DNA from: Henckelia pumila
Taxonomy: Eukaryota > Streptophyta > Magnoliopsida > Lamiales > Gesneriaceae
Length of the DNA: 64,000 nucleotides
Assembly (NCBI RefSeq): GCF_033568475.1
Contig: NC_133122.1
Span: 153,381,361 to 153,445,360, forward strand
Reading direction: 5' to 3'
The position numbers and the translations under genes are program-made. Under the pieces are notes generated by a model. It made no database searches, had not been told where the DNA came from, and saw nothing but the letters and a program-made list of their open reading frames with translations. Below, piece after piece: positions 24,088-34,840 of this stretch (position 1 is its first letter; the number at the start of each line of letters is the position of its first letter).

Positions 24088-26806
24088 TCGAGCCATAGAT
24101 TGGACATTATTTATAGATTGTTTGCCCGATATCTGTAAAAATAACCCAAAAAAAAATACAAGGCAATAGAAGTACCATATAATATTGGGTTAATTAATTA
24201 ATCGTATGACTTCACATAAAAAATTATTATGAGGTATTTTAAAATGTGTCACAACAAGAATAGTTTGCTAAAACTAAAAACCTTTAGAAAACTTATCTTT
24301 GTTTTCTCGAGTTGCCAAGTTGGCTTGACTAGGTTGTCACAAGGTGTAAAACTAAGGTGTCCAATAATAAAAATCACAATAAGTTGAGCCCGAGCATGGC
24401 GCATCGAGCCGATTAAATGGCACTACAATAAGAAACCAAGAACGAGACAAAAGACAAAAGAGACAAAAATAATAATAATAATAATAATATGATATCAAAA
24501 TAAATGATGTAACATATATAAGAGATGCATTATATATGCACTTTCTTAAAACTTGCACTGGATATCATCGAAGCACCTGTACAAAATCGGTGTAATGGGT
24601 TAAATGATGGTTAGCAAACTCTGGCATATTTCACAAATCCACAGTAATACATGTATGACTCGGCAAGCCATATTTACTGACACATATAGTGTATGTATTC
24701 CTTTGCTAATGACATAATAATCTTGACATAATTAGGCATGATCAAATCAATATTTATCTGTCATACAAGCCAATGATGAGCCGCTGCATACAAAAGTTGT
24801 GATGTGGGAGTGATAAGCACCGATAACAAAAATACATTTGCCAATGCTTGAAACCAACCAAGATATATAGAATATAAAATTATGGATAATCATTTAGTAA
24901 GAGATTCAAAAATATAGCATGATTATGATCTTCTTGTTTGACATAAAAATTATGTAATTATATTTTAAAGTGCAAAAAACACTCTAAAATCCAGTAACTA
25001 GGAGCCTGACTAAAGCCATAACATTTGACCATGACAATGTTTGAATCTTAGTAAAGTGTCGCCCAATCTGAGCACCATGTTGATTCGGAAATACCAGGTT
25101 GCTACATGATAGTATGCTGGTGATATATTTCTTTATTCATAGAACTTTAAATAATGGCATGACTTTAAACCACTATTTTGTCTAATCTGTCTTAATTAGA
25201 AGACCTAAAAAATAAAGGGTGAAACTTATTCATTACTTATGCATTTAGGATGCTAAGAAGTTGTGGTCATGGTGATTGATTCCATCTAAAAAAAAAATGA
25301 AAGTACTGTAGCAAACAGTACATATGGCAACAATTGGCAAATCATATTTTCAATGAAATTAAATTGATGTAGTCATGGAACATGAAAAGAAAAAAATACA
25401 TATTAAATCCCAAAAGAATGGATTTTACCCTGCACTAAGCATGCTTTGACCTTCAAGCAATTTACTAAAACAAGGAGTATAAAATTTAACTTCCGCGATA
25501 AGCTAGAAAACTTATAATTAAATTAGTTCATAATCATCCATTCAACAGTCGATATAGAATGCTGGGTGATGTTATATGGAGCAGAGGTGATGCTCAACAG
25601 AGAAGCATGAAGATAAGAATGCTGAGAAGCACAGACTCATTTTATTTCTTCCCCTTTCTAATGTCTAAGCTAAACTGAAACTAACAGAAAGCACAACGGC
25701 AAATTATATAGAAAAAATACTAACTCGAGCAATCCACCATACACCTAAAGTGCGGTAATATTGGGAACGAAGGTGTCTAAAGCAGGAAAATGATCGAGCC
25801 GATCAAGACATACCAACCAATTTGAAATCTGAACATAAACCAATAATCATATTAATCCAGTCATAAGCATGATCTCATAAGGAAATATAGCAAACTATTC
25901 AAGAAAATCCTTGCGAAGAGAAATATGTGCAGAGAATTATCTAGACTTGAGCGCTGACATATAAATCACTATAAAGAATCTAGACTTATCTCTTGAAGAA
26001 GGACGACCGTTGGAGGATGTTTCGGAGCCGTGCTTGCACCTTAAAGATGACAACAATCCAATCCCCTCCAAGATCGCAAGCGAATGCCAAATCGTCAAAA
26101 CTCGAGCTAGTGTTTCGCGTTCAAGAACAGTGGTGGTTTTACTCAGATTCCCAGGAACTCAGACGGCAAAAAGGGCGACGGCTGGTGTAGAACCCAAAAC
26201 AAGTTCGATTTCGCGAACCCGACTTCCTCGGCAAAGTATTGAAGATAGATGCGACGATTGATGGTACAGAAGCACAAGGGTCGGATGGCATGGTACAAAA
26301 GGTGCGCGAGATGATGCATCTGTCAAAAGCAGAATTATCGAGCAGCTAAAATATAGTTGTAGTAGTCGGGCCGGTGGCGGCGCAACTCGGAGCTTGTGTG
26401 AGCGCACAAGGCATAGATGATGGTGGCCGATAATCCTTTAGTGAAGCATATTCCTCGACAGTGAACGTAATAGTGAAGCAACCCATTGTCAAGGAGCGGC
26501 TACGTGGGCTCTATGGAGAAAAGACGCGGGTGGAGTCTGGTTCGGGGGTTTTGAAGGTTGGAAATCCTCAAAATCGATCCCCATCTTTATTGTGAAGCTG
26601 GGATAATATGTAGTTTGGGGACTTTGTTTCGGGTTTCAACAAGTTGATTGGTACAGAGATTATGACTTAGAGATTTGGCTAATTGCATGTTTACAACCAT
26701 GCAACCGAGATCGCAAAGTATGGGGCAAAGTGCTGCTCGATCAGGATTCAGGAGGATTGAGTTTTTTTTTTCTTGCTCGTGGTAAAGAAATCATGGGTTT
26801 TAATTT
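24088..26806. other. Interior of LARD-like element, non-coding
   Basis: AT-rich from 24100 to about 25980, then more GC-rich to 26806. Both strands were read for gag, protease, RT, RNase H or integrase motifs; none was found. Small frames at 25993-26407 have no recognisable content. A (TAA)n run lies at 24469-24490. Confidence 0.6.
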
Positions 26807-26826
26807 CGTTTCCACACGGCGCCAAT
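26807..26826 (-). other. Primer-binding site
   Basis: Minus strand reads ATTGGCGCCGTGTGGAAACG directly after the 5' LTR. TGGCGCC-starting PBSs are usual for Tat/Athila-type Gypsy elements; the tRNA was not identified. Confidence 0.7.
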
Positions 26827-27461
26827 TGATGATATTAAAAATTTTACTTTGGGTTCGGTCTTATAGAGTGTATCTCCAAATTCTTCAGCAAAACGGGTCA
26901 GATCGGGTAGCACGTGCTCTGCACAGACAGAAGCTAAGTTAGGGGGCGCCGAAAGTGTTTTCGGCGTGACCCCTCCGATGCCTAAGTCAGTGCTCAGAAT
27001 ATAAAGAGCAAAAAACGAGAATAAAGTGAGTGAATATGTGAATAGAAGAAGTGAATGTGTAAAAGGGCTGGAGGGGTAAGTTACCTTGACGATGTAGAAT
27101 ATGTGTTAGAGTAGAACTCTACTCAGGTAGGAGCCTTGACCAAGTAGGACTCTAATATCGACCCATGATCATATCAAATCTTGGCTTCGTTGAATATTGT
27201 CTTTATCTATTGTAGATCTTCATATATCCGAGAATAACGGAAGGTTCTAGATATTGGGCCCGAACTGGGCCCGGGTCGGGCATCAACCATACCAGTTAAG
27301 GCTCAAGCCCATGAATTTATGATCATGACCTTATTCCCTAACAGGGCTATCCTAGACTGGTTTTCTCATAAAATAAGACTAGACGAGCCTCAAAGTATCT
27401 TTCTAGAAATATAGATTATTGGGCTCGGATCGGATTAGACTCATATATTTTTTAGGGGCAT

Positions 27462-27463
<2 letters not shown>
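26827..27463 (-). repeat. 5' LTR of minus-strand element
   Basis: 637 bp. Compared with the 3' LTR it lacks 25 bp (between 27064 and 27065) that include the TATA box, so its promoter is probably dead. Confidence 0.85.

Positions 27464-27505
<42 letters not shown>
27464..27505. repeat. (AT)n microsatellite
   Basis: About 20 AT units between the 5' LTR and a Helitron-type terminus. The left-most five bases are the second copy of the AATAT target duplication. Confidence 0.9.
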
Positions 27506-27506
<1 letters not shown>

Positions 27507-28479
27507 TAGTGGGCGTGGCACACGCGTTGCGTGTGTGACACAAAACATGAATATTATATATTTTATGTGCAATACACATTTTTTTTCATTATATTTGATT
27601 TTATTGAAAAATAAAATCAAATTATTGTTATTAGTTTATTTTCAAAATTGAAAATCTATAGAAACATACTTCATACAACATGAAGCAAAATATTGGTGTT
27701 TTTTCCAAAAAAAAAACATAAAAAAAATATCGAAAAAACTAAATCTTATTATGTATGGTATGTGAGTAATAGTGATACATTTAGGCAACGTTTGGTAGGC
27801 TGGATAAGCCATGGACTAAGTTAATAAACTATAGTTTGTCTCGTTTTTTTAGCAGCTTCGGATATCTTAGGGCCTAGTCAAAGCTACTGCAGCATCTTGA
27901 AAAACACGGATAACAGTCCACTCTTTAGACGTATTATTAGAATCTCATTGTCTACAGTTGCAGAGATTAATGAGATGTTTTCCATTACTGCCCTTTGCCC
28001 TAATAAAAAATATCATCGTTTACCCTCCTCAGATTTCCAAGTCTCTCGTCGCTTCTTGCAAAATCCATCTATGCCGCTTCGAACGTAAGCCATTTTTGTT
28101 CCAGAAATTTATCCTTCTTCGATTTCCGATTTTGTACATTTTTTCCGTCAGAGTGCACAGATGACATAAAAACTTGAATGCATAAATATTGAGTAACGAA
28201 TGAAATTGATAATCACCATGGACTCTCGAATTAAATCAAAGACAACAGGTTTAGGCAATAAATCCGAGCTTTGTTTTACCACGGTACTGCTTCAATCCAC
28301 AGGTTTCCTTTTGGTGTTATACAAAATTGCTGTGAATTCTAGATCGCTCCCAAAATTTGTGTGCTAAGAAATGTTTATTTCGACCAGGAAAATCAATTCA
28401 ATTTCAAAAATATGAACTGAGAAGTGGAGGAGAAGGGATTGGAGATGGTCAATTGGGTCTTTCTCATATTTTGCATGTA
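27506..28479 (-). mobile_element. Helitron-like module A
   Basis: On the minus strand the module ends ...CACACGCAACGCGTGTG-CCACGCCCACTAG followed by T: a 7-bp-stem hairpin about a dozen bases before CTAG, the Helitron 3' signature. The body recurs in three other places (B 28480, D 32332, C 33888). It contains a short gene-like piece ending ATGCCGCTTCGAACGTAAG (about 28070-28087), which looks like a first exon and 5' splice site. The 5' TC end was not located; the module abuts module B directly, so these may be tandem copies. Confidence 0.6.
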
Positions 28480-28793
28480 CTAGTGGACGTGGCACACGCG
28501 TTGCGTGTGTGACACAAAACATGAATATTATATATTTTATGTGCAGTACACATTTTTTTCAAGATATTTGATTTTATTGAAAAAATAAAATCAAATTATT
28601 GTTAGAAGTTTATTTTCAAAATTGAAAATCTATAGAAACATACTTCATACAACATGAAGAAAAATATTGGTGTTTTTTCCCAAAAAAAAACATAAAAAAA
28701 AATATCGAAAAAACTAAATCTTATTATGTATGGTATGTGAGTAATACTGATACATTGAGGCAACTTTTGGTAGGCTGGATAAGTCATGGACTA
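28480..28793 (-). mobile_element. Helitron-like module B, truncated
   Basis: Same terminus (CTAG plus the CACACGC/GCGTGTG hairpin) and the next about 300 bp as module A. Similarity stops near GGATAAGTCATGGACTA, where a sequence beginning TTAGGCAGCGTTTGGTAG takes over. Confidence 0.6.
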
Positions 28794-30124
28794 TTAGGCA
28801 GCGTTTGGTAGCCATGATAAAGTGAGATTGTGGGTGAGTTATATTGTTATCCATTGTTTGGTAACATTTTTACTAATACAACCCAATCCATTTGAACAAG
28901 GATAAAGTGGTACAATGGTTGGTTTAGTAAACACTTCTCATGTCACACATGCCTTTATCACTTTCAAAAATTCCAATTATACTCTTTTCTCTTTTAACCA
29001 ATAAACCACATTGTTCATAATTTTATTTTATTTTAATTTTTTCTCAAATAATATAACTAAGAATAATATGAAGAATTAAATTAATAATAATAAAACAATT
29101 ACGAATATTTATGTATTAACAATAATAATGAAACAATATTAAATAAAGAATAAGAGTGAAAATAATTGCAATCATAAATAAAAATAAATTACTATGAAAT
29201 GATCATTTCATAATACGAAACAAATTTATTATTAATAATAAATAAATAAACAAAATATAATAACAAAGTGTAATAATAAATAATAATACTAACAATATTA
29301 TTATTACTTAATTAATATTATTATTAAGAATAATAATAAATAATAATACTAACAATATTTTTAATTATTTACTTGATAAAAAACAATAAGAATTAAATCA
29401 TAAAATAAGAAACTATTTATACTAAACATTATTATATCAAGATAATGTTTTTTTTAAATTAGTATATATTATATAATTTTCTTAACTTTAATATTATTGA
29501 TCTTATTATTTACTATTAATATATTTATTTTAACTATTGGTTTTTATTAAATATATTACCAATATTATTATTCTTATTATTGATAATTTATCTATTTATT
29601 ATTCTTAATAATAATGTTTTATTATTAATAATAATATTGTTAGTATTATTATGTATTATCAACATATTCAATAATAATCATATCGTTCACTTTCTCAGTG
29701 GTATGGTATAGTTAATAGTAATAATTATAATTATTAATTAATAATATTATTAATATGTTGATAATAAATAATATTACTAACAATATTATTATTATTAATT
29801 AACAATATATTATTAGAATAATAAATAGATAATTTATTAATAATTAATTATTTTTTTGTTATAATTATTTTTTACCATAAAATTATTATTTATTTATTAT
29901 TTTTATTATGGAAAAAATATTATAAATAAAAAAATTAATAAAATTTTATGTAATATAATTATTTTATTAATAAAACATGAATTGATGTTTATTTAAATAA
30001 TTAGTTGAGTAGTTGAGTATTATATAATGAAATTTCCAAATATATGCATTAGGTGAGATATATACAAAAATAAGTTGGGAAAATTAATATACAAGAAGGG
30101 TATATTTGTCATTGCATTGGAATA
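28794..30124. other. Very AT-rich low-complexity region
   Basis: Starts TTAGGCAGCGTTTGGTAGC, which resembles a PIF/Harbinger-type end next to TTA, but no matching right end was found. From about 29040 to 29990 nearly all sequence is A/T with ATTATT/AATAAT words in both orientations that can fold into long weak hairpins. No gene. Confidence 0.5.
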
Positions 30125-30422
30125 CTAGCAACTGTGGCACACGCGATGCGTGTACATAAAATATAAAATATGAACGATTTTTTAAATAAAAAAATATGAT
30201 TATATAATGTTGAATTATTTATAATTGTGTCGGAACAAATTTAAATATTCTTTTACTAAAGAAAAAGAAAATAAAGTTTAAATAAATAAATTAAAAATTA
30301 AATCAAATTTGAATTAAAAAACAACAAAAATCACAACAAATTAAGGGTATATTTGGAATATTAAAAAAAACCTCACCAAAGGTAGTTATTATTAAGTTCT
30401 CTCCCTTTATTAATAGTATAGA
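30125..30422 (-). mobile_element. 298-bp non-autonomous Helitron
   Basis: Minus strand starts TCTATACTATTAATAAAGGG and ends with hairpin ACACGC-AT-CGCGTGT followed by GCCACAGTTGCTAG. Host bases are A and T on the two sides (30124 A and 30423 T on the plus strand), the Helitron AT target. It belongs to a family different from modules A-D but shares the terminal GCGTGTGCCAC word. Non-coding. Confidence 0.75.
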
Positions 30423-31895
30423 TATATATATTTCTGGGTGCGGGTGGACGGGTTGTTTAATTCTTTTCATGGTTCTCAGTTCTTAAGTAAGTTTGAGAAA
30501 GAGATGCAATCGATCATCCATGCTGTTACTGGTCCTATTCTGTTTCTTCGTGACAAACTGAGTTAGGTTCCGAGGAGCTAGAATTGGAGACACAAGTAAC
30601 ACCTTTTTTTATGGGATAGAAATATGTACATTTGCGTCTCCAATCATGATTCACCCTTGACCCAGTATGCTTTTCTATGTTTTGATAGACTGGTTCTGGA
30701 CTTGGAGGGATGCTTAGTGCAGTCCACAGATTCAAAACAGGTATAAAATGAACTTTTTACACGAGAAATCCTTTCATGTTTGTTTGATCAGTTGTGTTCA
30801 GCACTCATGATGTCATCGTGCAGGAATTCCTCATGCCCAAAAACACGTGAAGGGTCAAAGTGGCTTCCATTTATTATTGGGGTATGACATGATACATCTC
30901 TTCTCTTATACTCTCTTATCATTTTATATATTTTTTCATCTCTGCTATCAACTGTTTAAATTTCATGAATACACATAATGTCTTCTGTACACGTTTCTAG
31001 TAGCATTTCCACCTTTACCTTTTTTTTCCCCCAGATTCCACCCCTCTTAATGTTTTATGCTGCTAGCGCTGCTTTTGGAGGTATGAATCTAGTGGGTTCA
31101 TCTTATCTGAGGTTTATAGCATTACCTTTCAACTACATTTATATGAATTTTGAGACGATCTCAGTTTGGTACTTTCAGGCTATGATTAACATAAAATAAA
31201 AGGTTTGCTAGTTATCAAGTTAAAGCTGGCAAATGATGAATGCGCGAGAGAAATAAGTTAGGCAATTGCAAAATCCTAAATCAGAAAACATTTGTATGGT
31301 AAGTTGTACGACCAAAACTTTTGCTTTCACTTTCTTAGAGGAAACAGATTACCGAGATCTTGCAAAGTGAATGTGAGGGTTCACACTACCTTTAGTGGCA
31401 TTTGACTGCTGTTATGAACTTGTGATGCATAATTGAACTTTCGTCAAGCATTTTACAAATTAAAGCTGTTTTCGATTTTATGTATCGCCCCAACCAAATT
31501 TATCTTTTCTGAGTGACAATGATGGTAATATATGTGATAGAGTCGAGAGGTATGCGAAAAAAGAACATGTTATGGGATTTGCAGGATTAATCAACAACCG
31601 ATGTTATAATCAATCTATCAATATGATCAAGTCAGAAGTAAATGGAGCGAATTCGTCTACTCCTATATGGTGCCTAAATGGGTCGTGTATGTTTGGATAA
31701 ACTTGTTTCCATTGTCGTTTTGTAGGATATATTTGTGGACATATTTTTTGTTTTGCAGAAACATTTTTGGGTTATACTTGTGGATTTGTGAATATTCATC
31801 GTTTTTTGAATGGATGATTTTATGAATCTAAATAATTTTTTGTTTTAGATTTAGATATTGTAGTAATATTGTTGTATATTACTTGTACATTCTAA
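30423..31895 (+). pseudogene. Possible gene fragment with exon-like pieces, unrecognised
   Basis: Three open pieces have plausible splice borders on the plus strand. The first, to about 30738, reads FDRLVLDLEGCLVQSTDSKQ before GTATAAA. The second, about 30824-30880, reads CPKTREGSKWLPFIIG before GTATGA after TCGTGCAG. The third starts about 31035 after a polypyrimidine tract and CCCCCAG, and reads IPPLLMFYAASAAFGGMNL, a hydrophobic, membrane-like stretch. No start codon or complete frame could be assembled and I do not recognise the protein. It may be a captured or decaying gene. The rest to 31895 holds nothing recognisable. Confidence 0.35.
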
Positions 31896-32293
31896 ATACC
31901 TATAAATGAAATGGTGATGTAATATAATAAAAACACTTTGGAAAATTTAATTTGTAGTGAAGTAGAAAAAAAACATTTACTTCGCCATAATTCAAAATTA
32001 GTGAAGTTGTTCGTAGCAATTACTTCGGTAATTGAGTAATGTGTGAAGTAATAGAGGACGTCATTTTGCGAAATCGATGAAGTAATACAAGTGTTTTTAC
32101 TTCGGTATTGGTCCAATTCGAACCGGTTTGGGTTTTTTTGGATCGGGCAAAGACTTCGGTAATTATCGACCAATTACTTCGGTTTTAGTGCGAAGTAAAA
32201 GATACTTTTTTACTTCACGTGCATCTACTTCGGTACTTATCTGCCTATTACTTCAGATAATATCCGAAATAATAGGTAGAAATTATACTAGTG
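31896..32293. mobile_element. CACTA-type element end, truncated
   Basis: The right end reads CACTAGTATAATTTC on the minus strand, and the 380 bp inward contain about ten copies of TTACTTCGG / CGAAGTAA in both orientations, typical CACTA subterminal repeats. No opposing CACTA end or duplication was found to the left, so the rest is lost or too diverged to see. Confidence 0.55.
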
Positions 32294-32405
32294 TCTATCC
32301 TTCAGTTATCCCATCACACGAACCAAACGGTTAATAAACTATAGTTTGTCTCATTTTTGAGCAGCTTCGGATATCTTAGGGCCCGGTCAAAGCTACTGTA
32401 GCATC

Positions 32406-32413
32406 TTGAAAAA
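32406..32413. repeat. Target site duplication of hAT element
   Basis: TTGAAAAA, repeated at 33306-33313. Modules A and C have a single copy (GCATCTTGAAAAACACG), the empty site. Confidence 0.9.
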
Positions 32414-33305
32414 CAGAGGCGGATCTAGAATTTCGGCTTTGGGAGAGCCGCTTACAAAATAAAGGCAAAATATTAAAAGATAAAAAAAAATTACATTGCT
32501 GTTAACAAATATATTTTTAGCTAAAAAAATTCAACGTTCTATAAAACTTTCAAAATCTTCAATGATATCATCAATACAAAAAAAATTTGCATTGTCTCTT
32601 TTTGTAAATATCATTTTTACATTTTCAGACACGAAATAAGTAACCAAATTTAAGTTAATTTACTACTAAACCCACAAACTTAATTTTTCGTAACAGAAGT
32701 TAAGGGTGAAATTGCGAAAACATATTTTAGTGTGATTGACACCAAAATCAGTTTCAATCACGATCCCAAATTTTATAAAATAGTAAATATATAATTTTAG
32801 AAGAATTTCAGAATAAGCAAGAGAAAGAGAAAAATATAGATTTTCATTTTTCATGATGAATAGCATCTTTATTTTATTTTTCTTTCTTTGTAATTTTTTT
32901 ATTTTAAATAATTTTAGAAGAAAAATTTTAAAGATTTAAAGAAATAAATTTCATTTCCGGACGAATAACACTTTTTTTTTTTTTTTTTTTTTTTTTTATC
33001 ATCTGCAATTTTTTATTATACACATATTTTGAGAACAATAAGTTACATATTTTAATAAAATAAGTAAAAGGGCAAAAAAAAAATAATAATAAAGAAGGTG
33101 CAGGTTTCGAACTTGGGCATCTCAAGACAATGAAAGACATACCCACTAGGCCACAGCCCACACGTTATATTGAAACATATATGGGCCACGTATTAATAAA
33201 CTAATTTTCAAAAACTAATATATATCTGTATATATATATCCTAAAAATTTCAAAATTTTTGGAGGGGCCATGGCACACCTTAGCCCTATGGTGGGTCCGC
33301 CCCTG
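32414..33305. mobile_element. Non-autonomous hAT transposon, 892 bp
   Basis: Ends CAGAGGCGGA...  and ...TCCGCCCCTG are imperfect inverted repeats (CAG(A/G)GGCGGA) and the flanks show an 8-bp duplication TTGAAAAA, the hAT hallmark. The subterminal text GGGGCCATGGCACACC-TTAGCCCTA is familiar from plant hAT non-autonomous families. No transposase. It contains a 29-bp T run (about 32970-32998) and a tRNA-like pol III promoter. Confidence 0.9.
33103..33153 (-). ncRNA. tRNA-derived (SINE-like) pol III box A and box B
   Basis: On the minus strand TGGCCTAGTGG (box A, consensus TRGYNNARNNG) is followed 29 bp later by AGTTCGAAACC (box B, consensus GGTTCGANNCC with one mismatch). Such pairs mark tRNA genes or the head of tRNA-derived SINEs. 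The sequence between does not fold as a normal tRNA that I can recognise, so this is a tRNA-like remnant within the hAT element. Confidence 0.45.
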
Positions 33306-33887
33306 TTGAAAAACACGGATAACAATCCACTCTTTAGATTTATTATTAGAATCCCATTGTCTACAGTTGCAGAGATTAATGAGATGTTTTTAATTACTGC
33401 CCTTTGCCCTAATAACAAATATCATCGTTTACCCTCCTCATATTTCAAAGTCGCTGGTCGCTTCTAGCAAACTCCATCTATGCCGCTTCGAAGGTAAGCC
33501 ATTTTGTTACAGAAATTTATCCTTCTTCAATTTCCGATTTTGTACATTCTTTCCGTCAGAGTTGACAGAAGACATAAAAACTTGAATGCATAAATATTGA
33601 GTAACAAAGGAAATTGATAATCACCATGGACTCTCGAATTAAATCAAAGACAACAGTTTTAGGCAGCAAATCCAAGCTTTGTTTTACCACGGTACTGCTT
33701 CAATCCACGGGTTTACTTTTGGTGTTTTACAAAATTGCTGTGAATTCTAGATCGTTCCCAAAATTTGTGTGCTAAGAAATGTTTATTTCGACCAGGTAAA
33801 TCAATTCAATTTCAAAAATATGAACTGAGAAGTGGAGGAGAAGGGATCGTAGATGGTCAGTTGGGTCTTTATCACATTTTATACGTA

Positions 33888-34840
33888 CTAGTGGACGTGG
33901 CACACGCATTGCGTGTGTGACACAAAACATGAATATTATATATTTTATGAGCAGTACACATTTTTTTTTTCAAGATATTTGATTTTATTGAAAAAATAAA
34001 ATCAAATTATTGTTATTAGTTTATTTTAAAAATTGAAAATCTATAGAAACATATTTCATACAACATGAAGAAAAATATTGGTTTTTTTTCCAAAAAAAAA
34101 AAAACATAAAGAAAAATATCGAAAAAACTAAATCTTATTATGTATGGTATGTGAGTAATACTAATACATTTAGGCAACGTTTGGTAGACTGGATAAGCCA
34201 TGGACTAAGTTAATAAACTATAGTTTGTCTCTTTTTTGAGCAGCTTCGGATATCTTAAGGCCCGGTCAAAGCTACTGTAGCATCTTGAAAAACACGTTAG
34301 AATCCCATTGTCTACAGTTGTAGAGATTAATGAGATGTTTTCCATTACTGCCCTTTGCCCTAATAACAAATATCATCGTTTACCCTCCTTAGATTCCCAA
34401 GTCTCTGGCCGCTTCTTGCAAACTCCATCTATGCTGCTTCGAAGGTAAGCCATTTTTGTTCCAAAAATTTATCCTTCTTCGATTTTCGATTTTGTACATT
34501 CTTTCCGTCAGAGTGCACAGATGACATAAAAACGTGAATGCATAAATATTGAGTAACGAAGAAAATTGATAATCACCATGGACTCTCGAATTAAATCAAA
34601 GACTACAAGTTTAGGTAACAAATCCGAGCTTTGTTTTAACATCGTACTGCTTCAATCCACGGGTTTACTTTTGGTGTTTTACAAAATTGCTGTGAATTCT
34701 AGATCGTTCCCAAAATTTGTGTGCTAAGAAATATTTATTTCGACCAGGTAAATCAATTCAATTTCAAAAATATGAACTGAGAAGTGGAGGAGAAGGGATC
34801 GTAGATGGTCAATTGGGTCTTTCTCACATTTTATACGTAT
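33888..34840 (-). mobile_element. Helitron-like module C
   Basis: Minus-strand terminus CTAG with hairpin CACACGCAATGCGTGTG, then the full module A body, but with a deletion of about 35 bp after CATCTTGAAAAACACG. It ends in TTTATACGTA and the 2-kb tandem array starts at the next base. The exon-like end ATGCTGCTTCGAAGGTAAG is present (about 34431-34449). Confidence 0.6.

Larger units (their letters stand above)
22732..27463 (-). mobile_element. Non-autonomous LTR retrotransposon (LARD-like, Gypsy-type ends)
   Basis: Two related LTRs in direct orientation (22732-23384 and 26827-27463) flank a 3.4-kb interior without any retrotransposon protein. On the minus strand the LTR begins TGATGCCCC and ends near TATC(A/T)TCA. 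Next to the 5' LTR lies a primer-binding-like site (TTGGCGCCGTGTGGAAAC), and ahead of the 3' LTR a polypurine tract (TAGGGGGAGGTAC). The PBS and the LTR word GCATCGGAGGGGTCACGC resemble Tat/Athila-type Gypsy elements. Without gag or pol it must have been moved by a partner. The interior carries a minisatellite near its 3' end. Confidence 0.85.
32332..33887 (-). mobile_element. Helitron-like module D, interrupted by hAT element
   Basis: Body of the module A family starting at GTTAATAAACTATAGTTTG; it lacks the terminal 300 bp. The hAT insertion at 32414-33305 splits it. It ends next to the CTAG terminus of module C at 33888, as A abuts B. Confidence 0.6.

Noticed and set aside
23398..24107. Long overlapping minus-strand open frames (up to 232 codons) rich in NTWSKSKPDQF-like repeats
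   Set aside because: They run through a 46-47-bp minisatellite whose unit has no stop codons; openness in all frames is a by-product of the repeat.
28794..30124. PIF/Harbinger MITE starting TTAGGCAGCGTTTGG
   Set aside because: Only one end is recognisable; no inverted partner with TTA was found.
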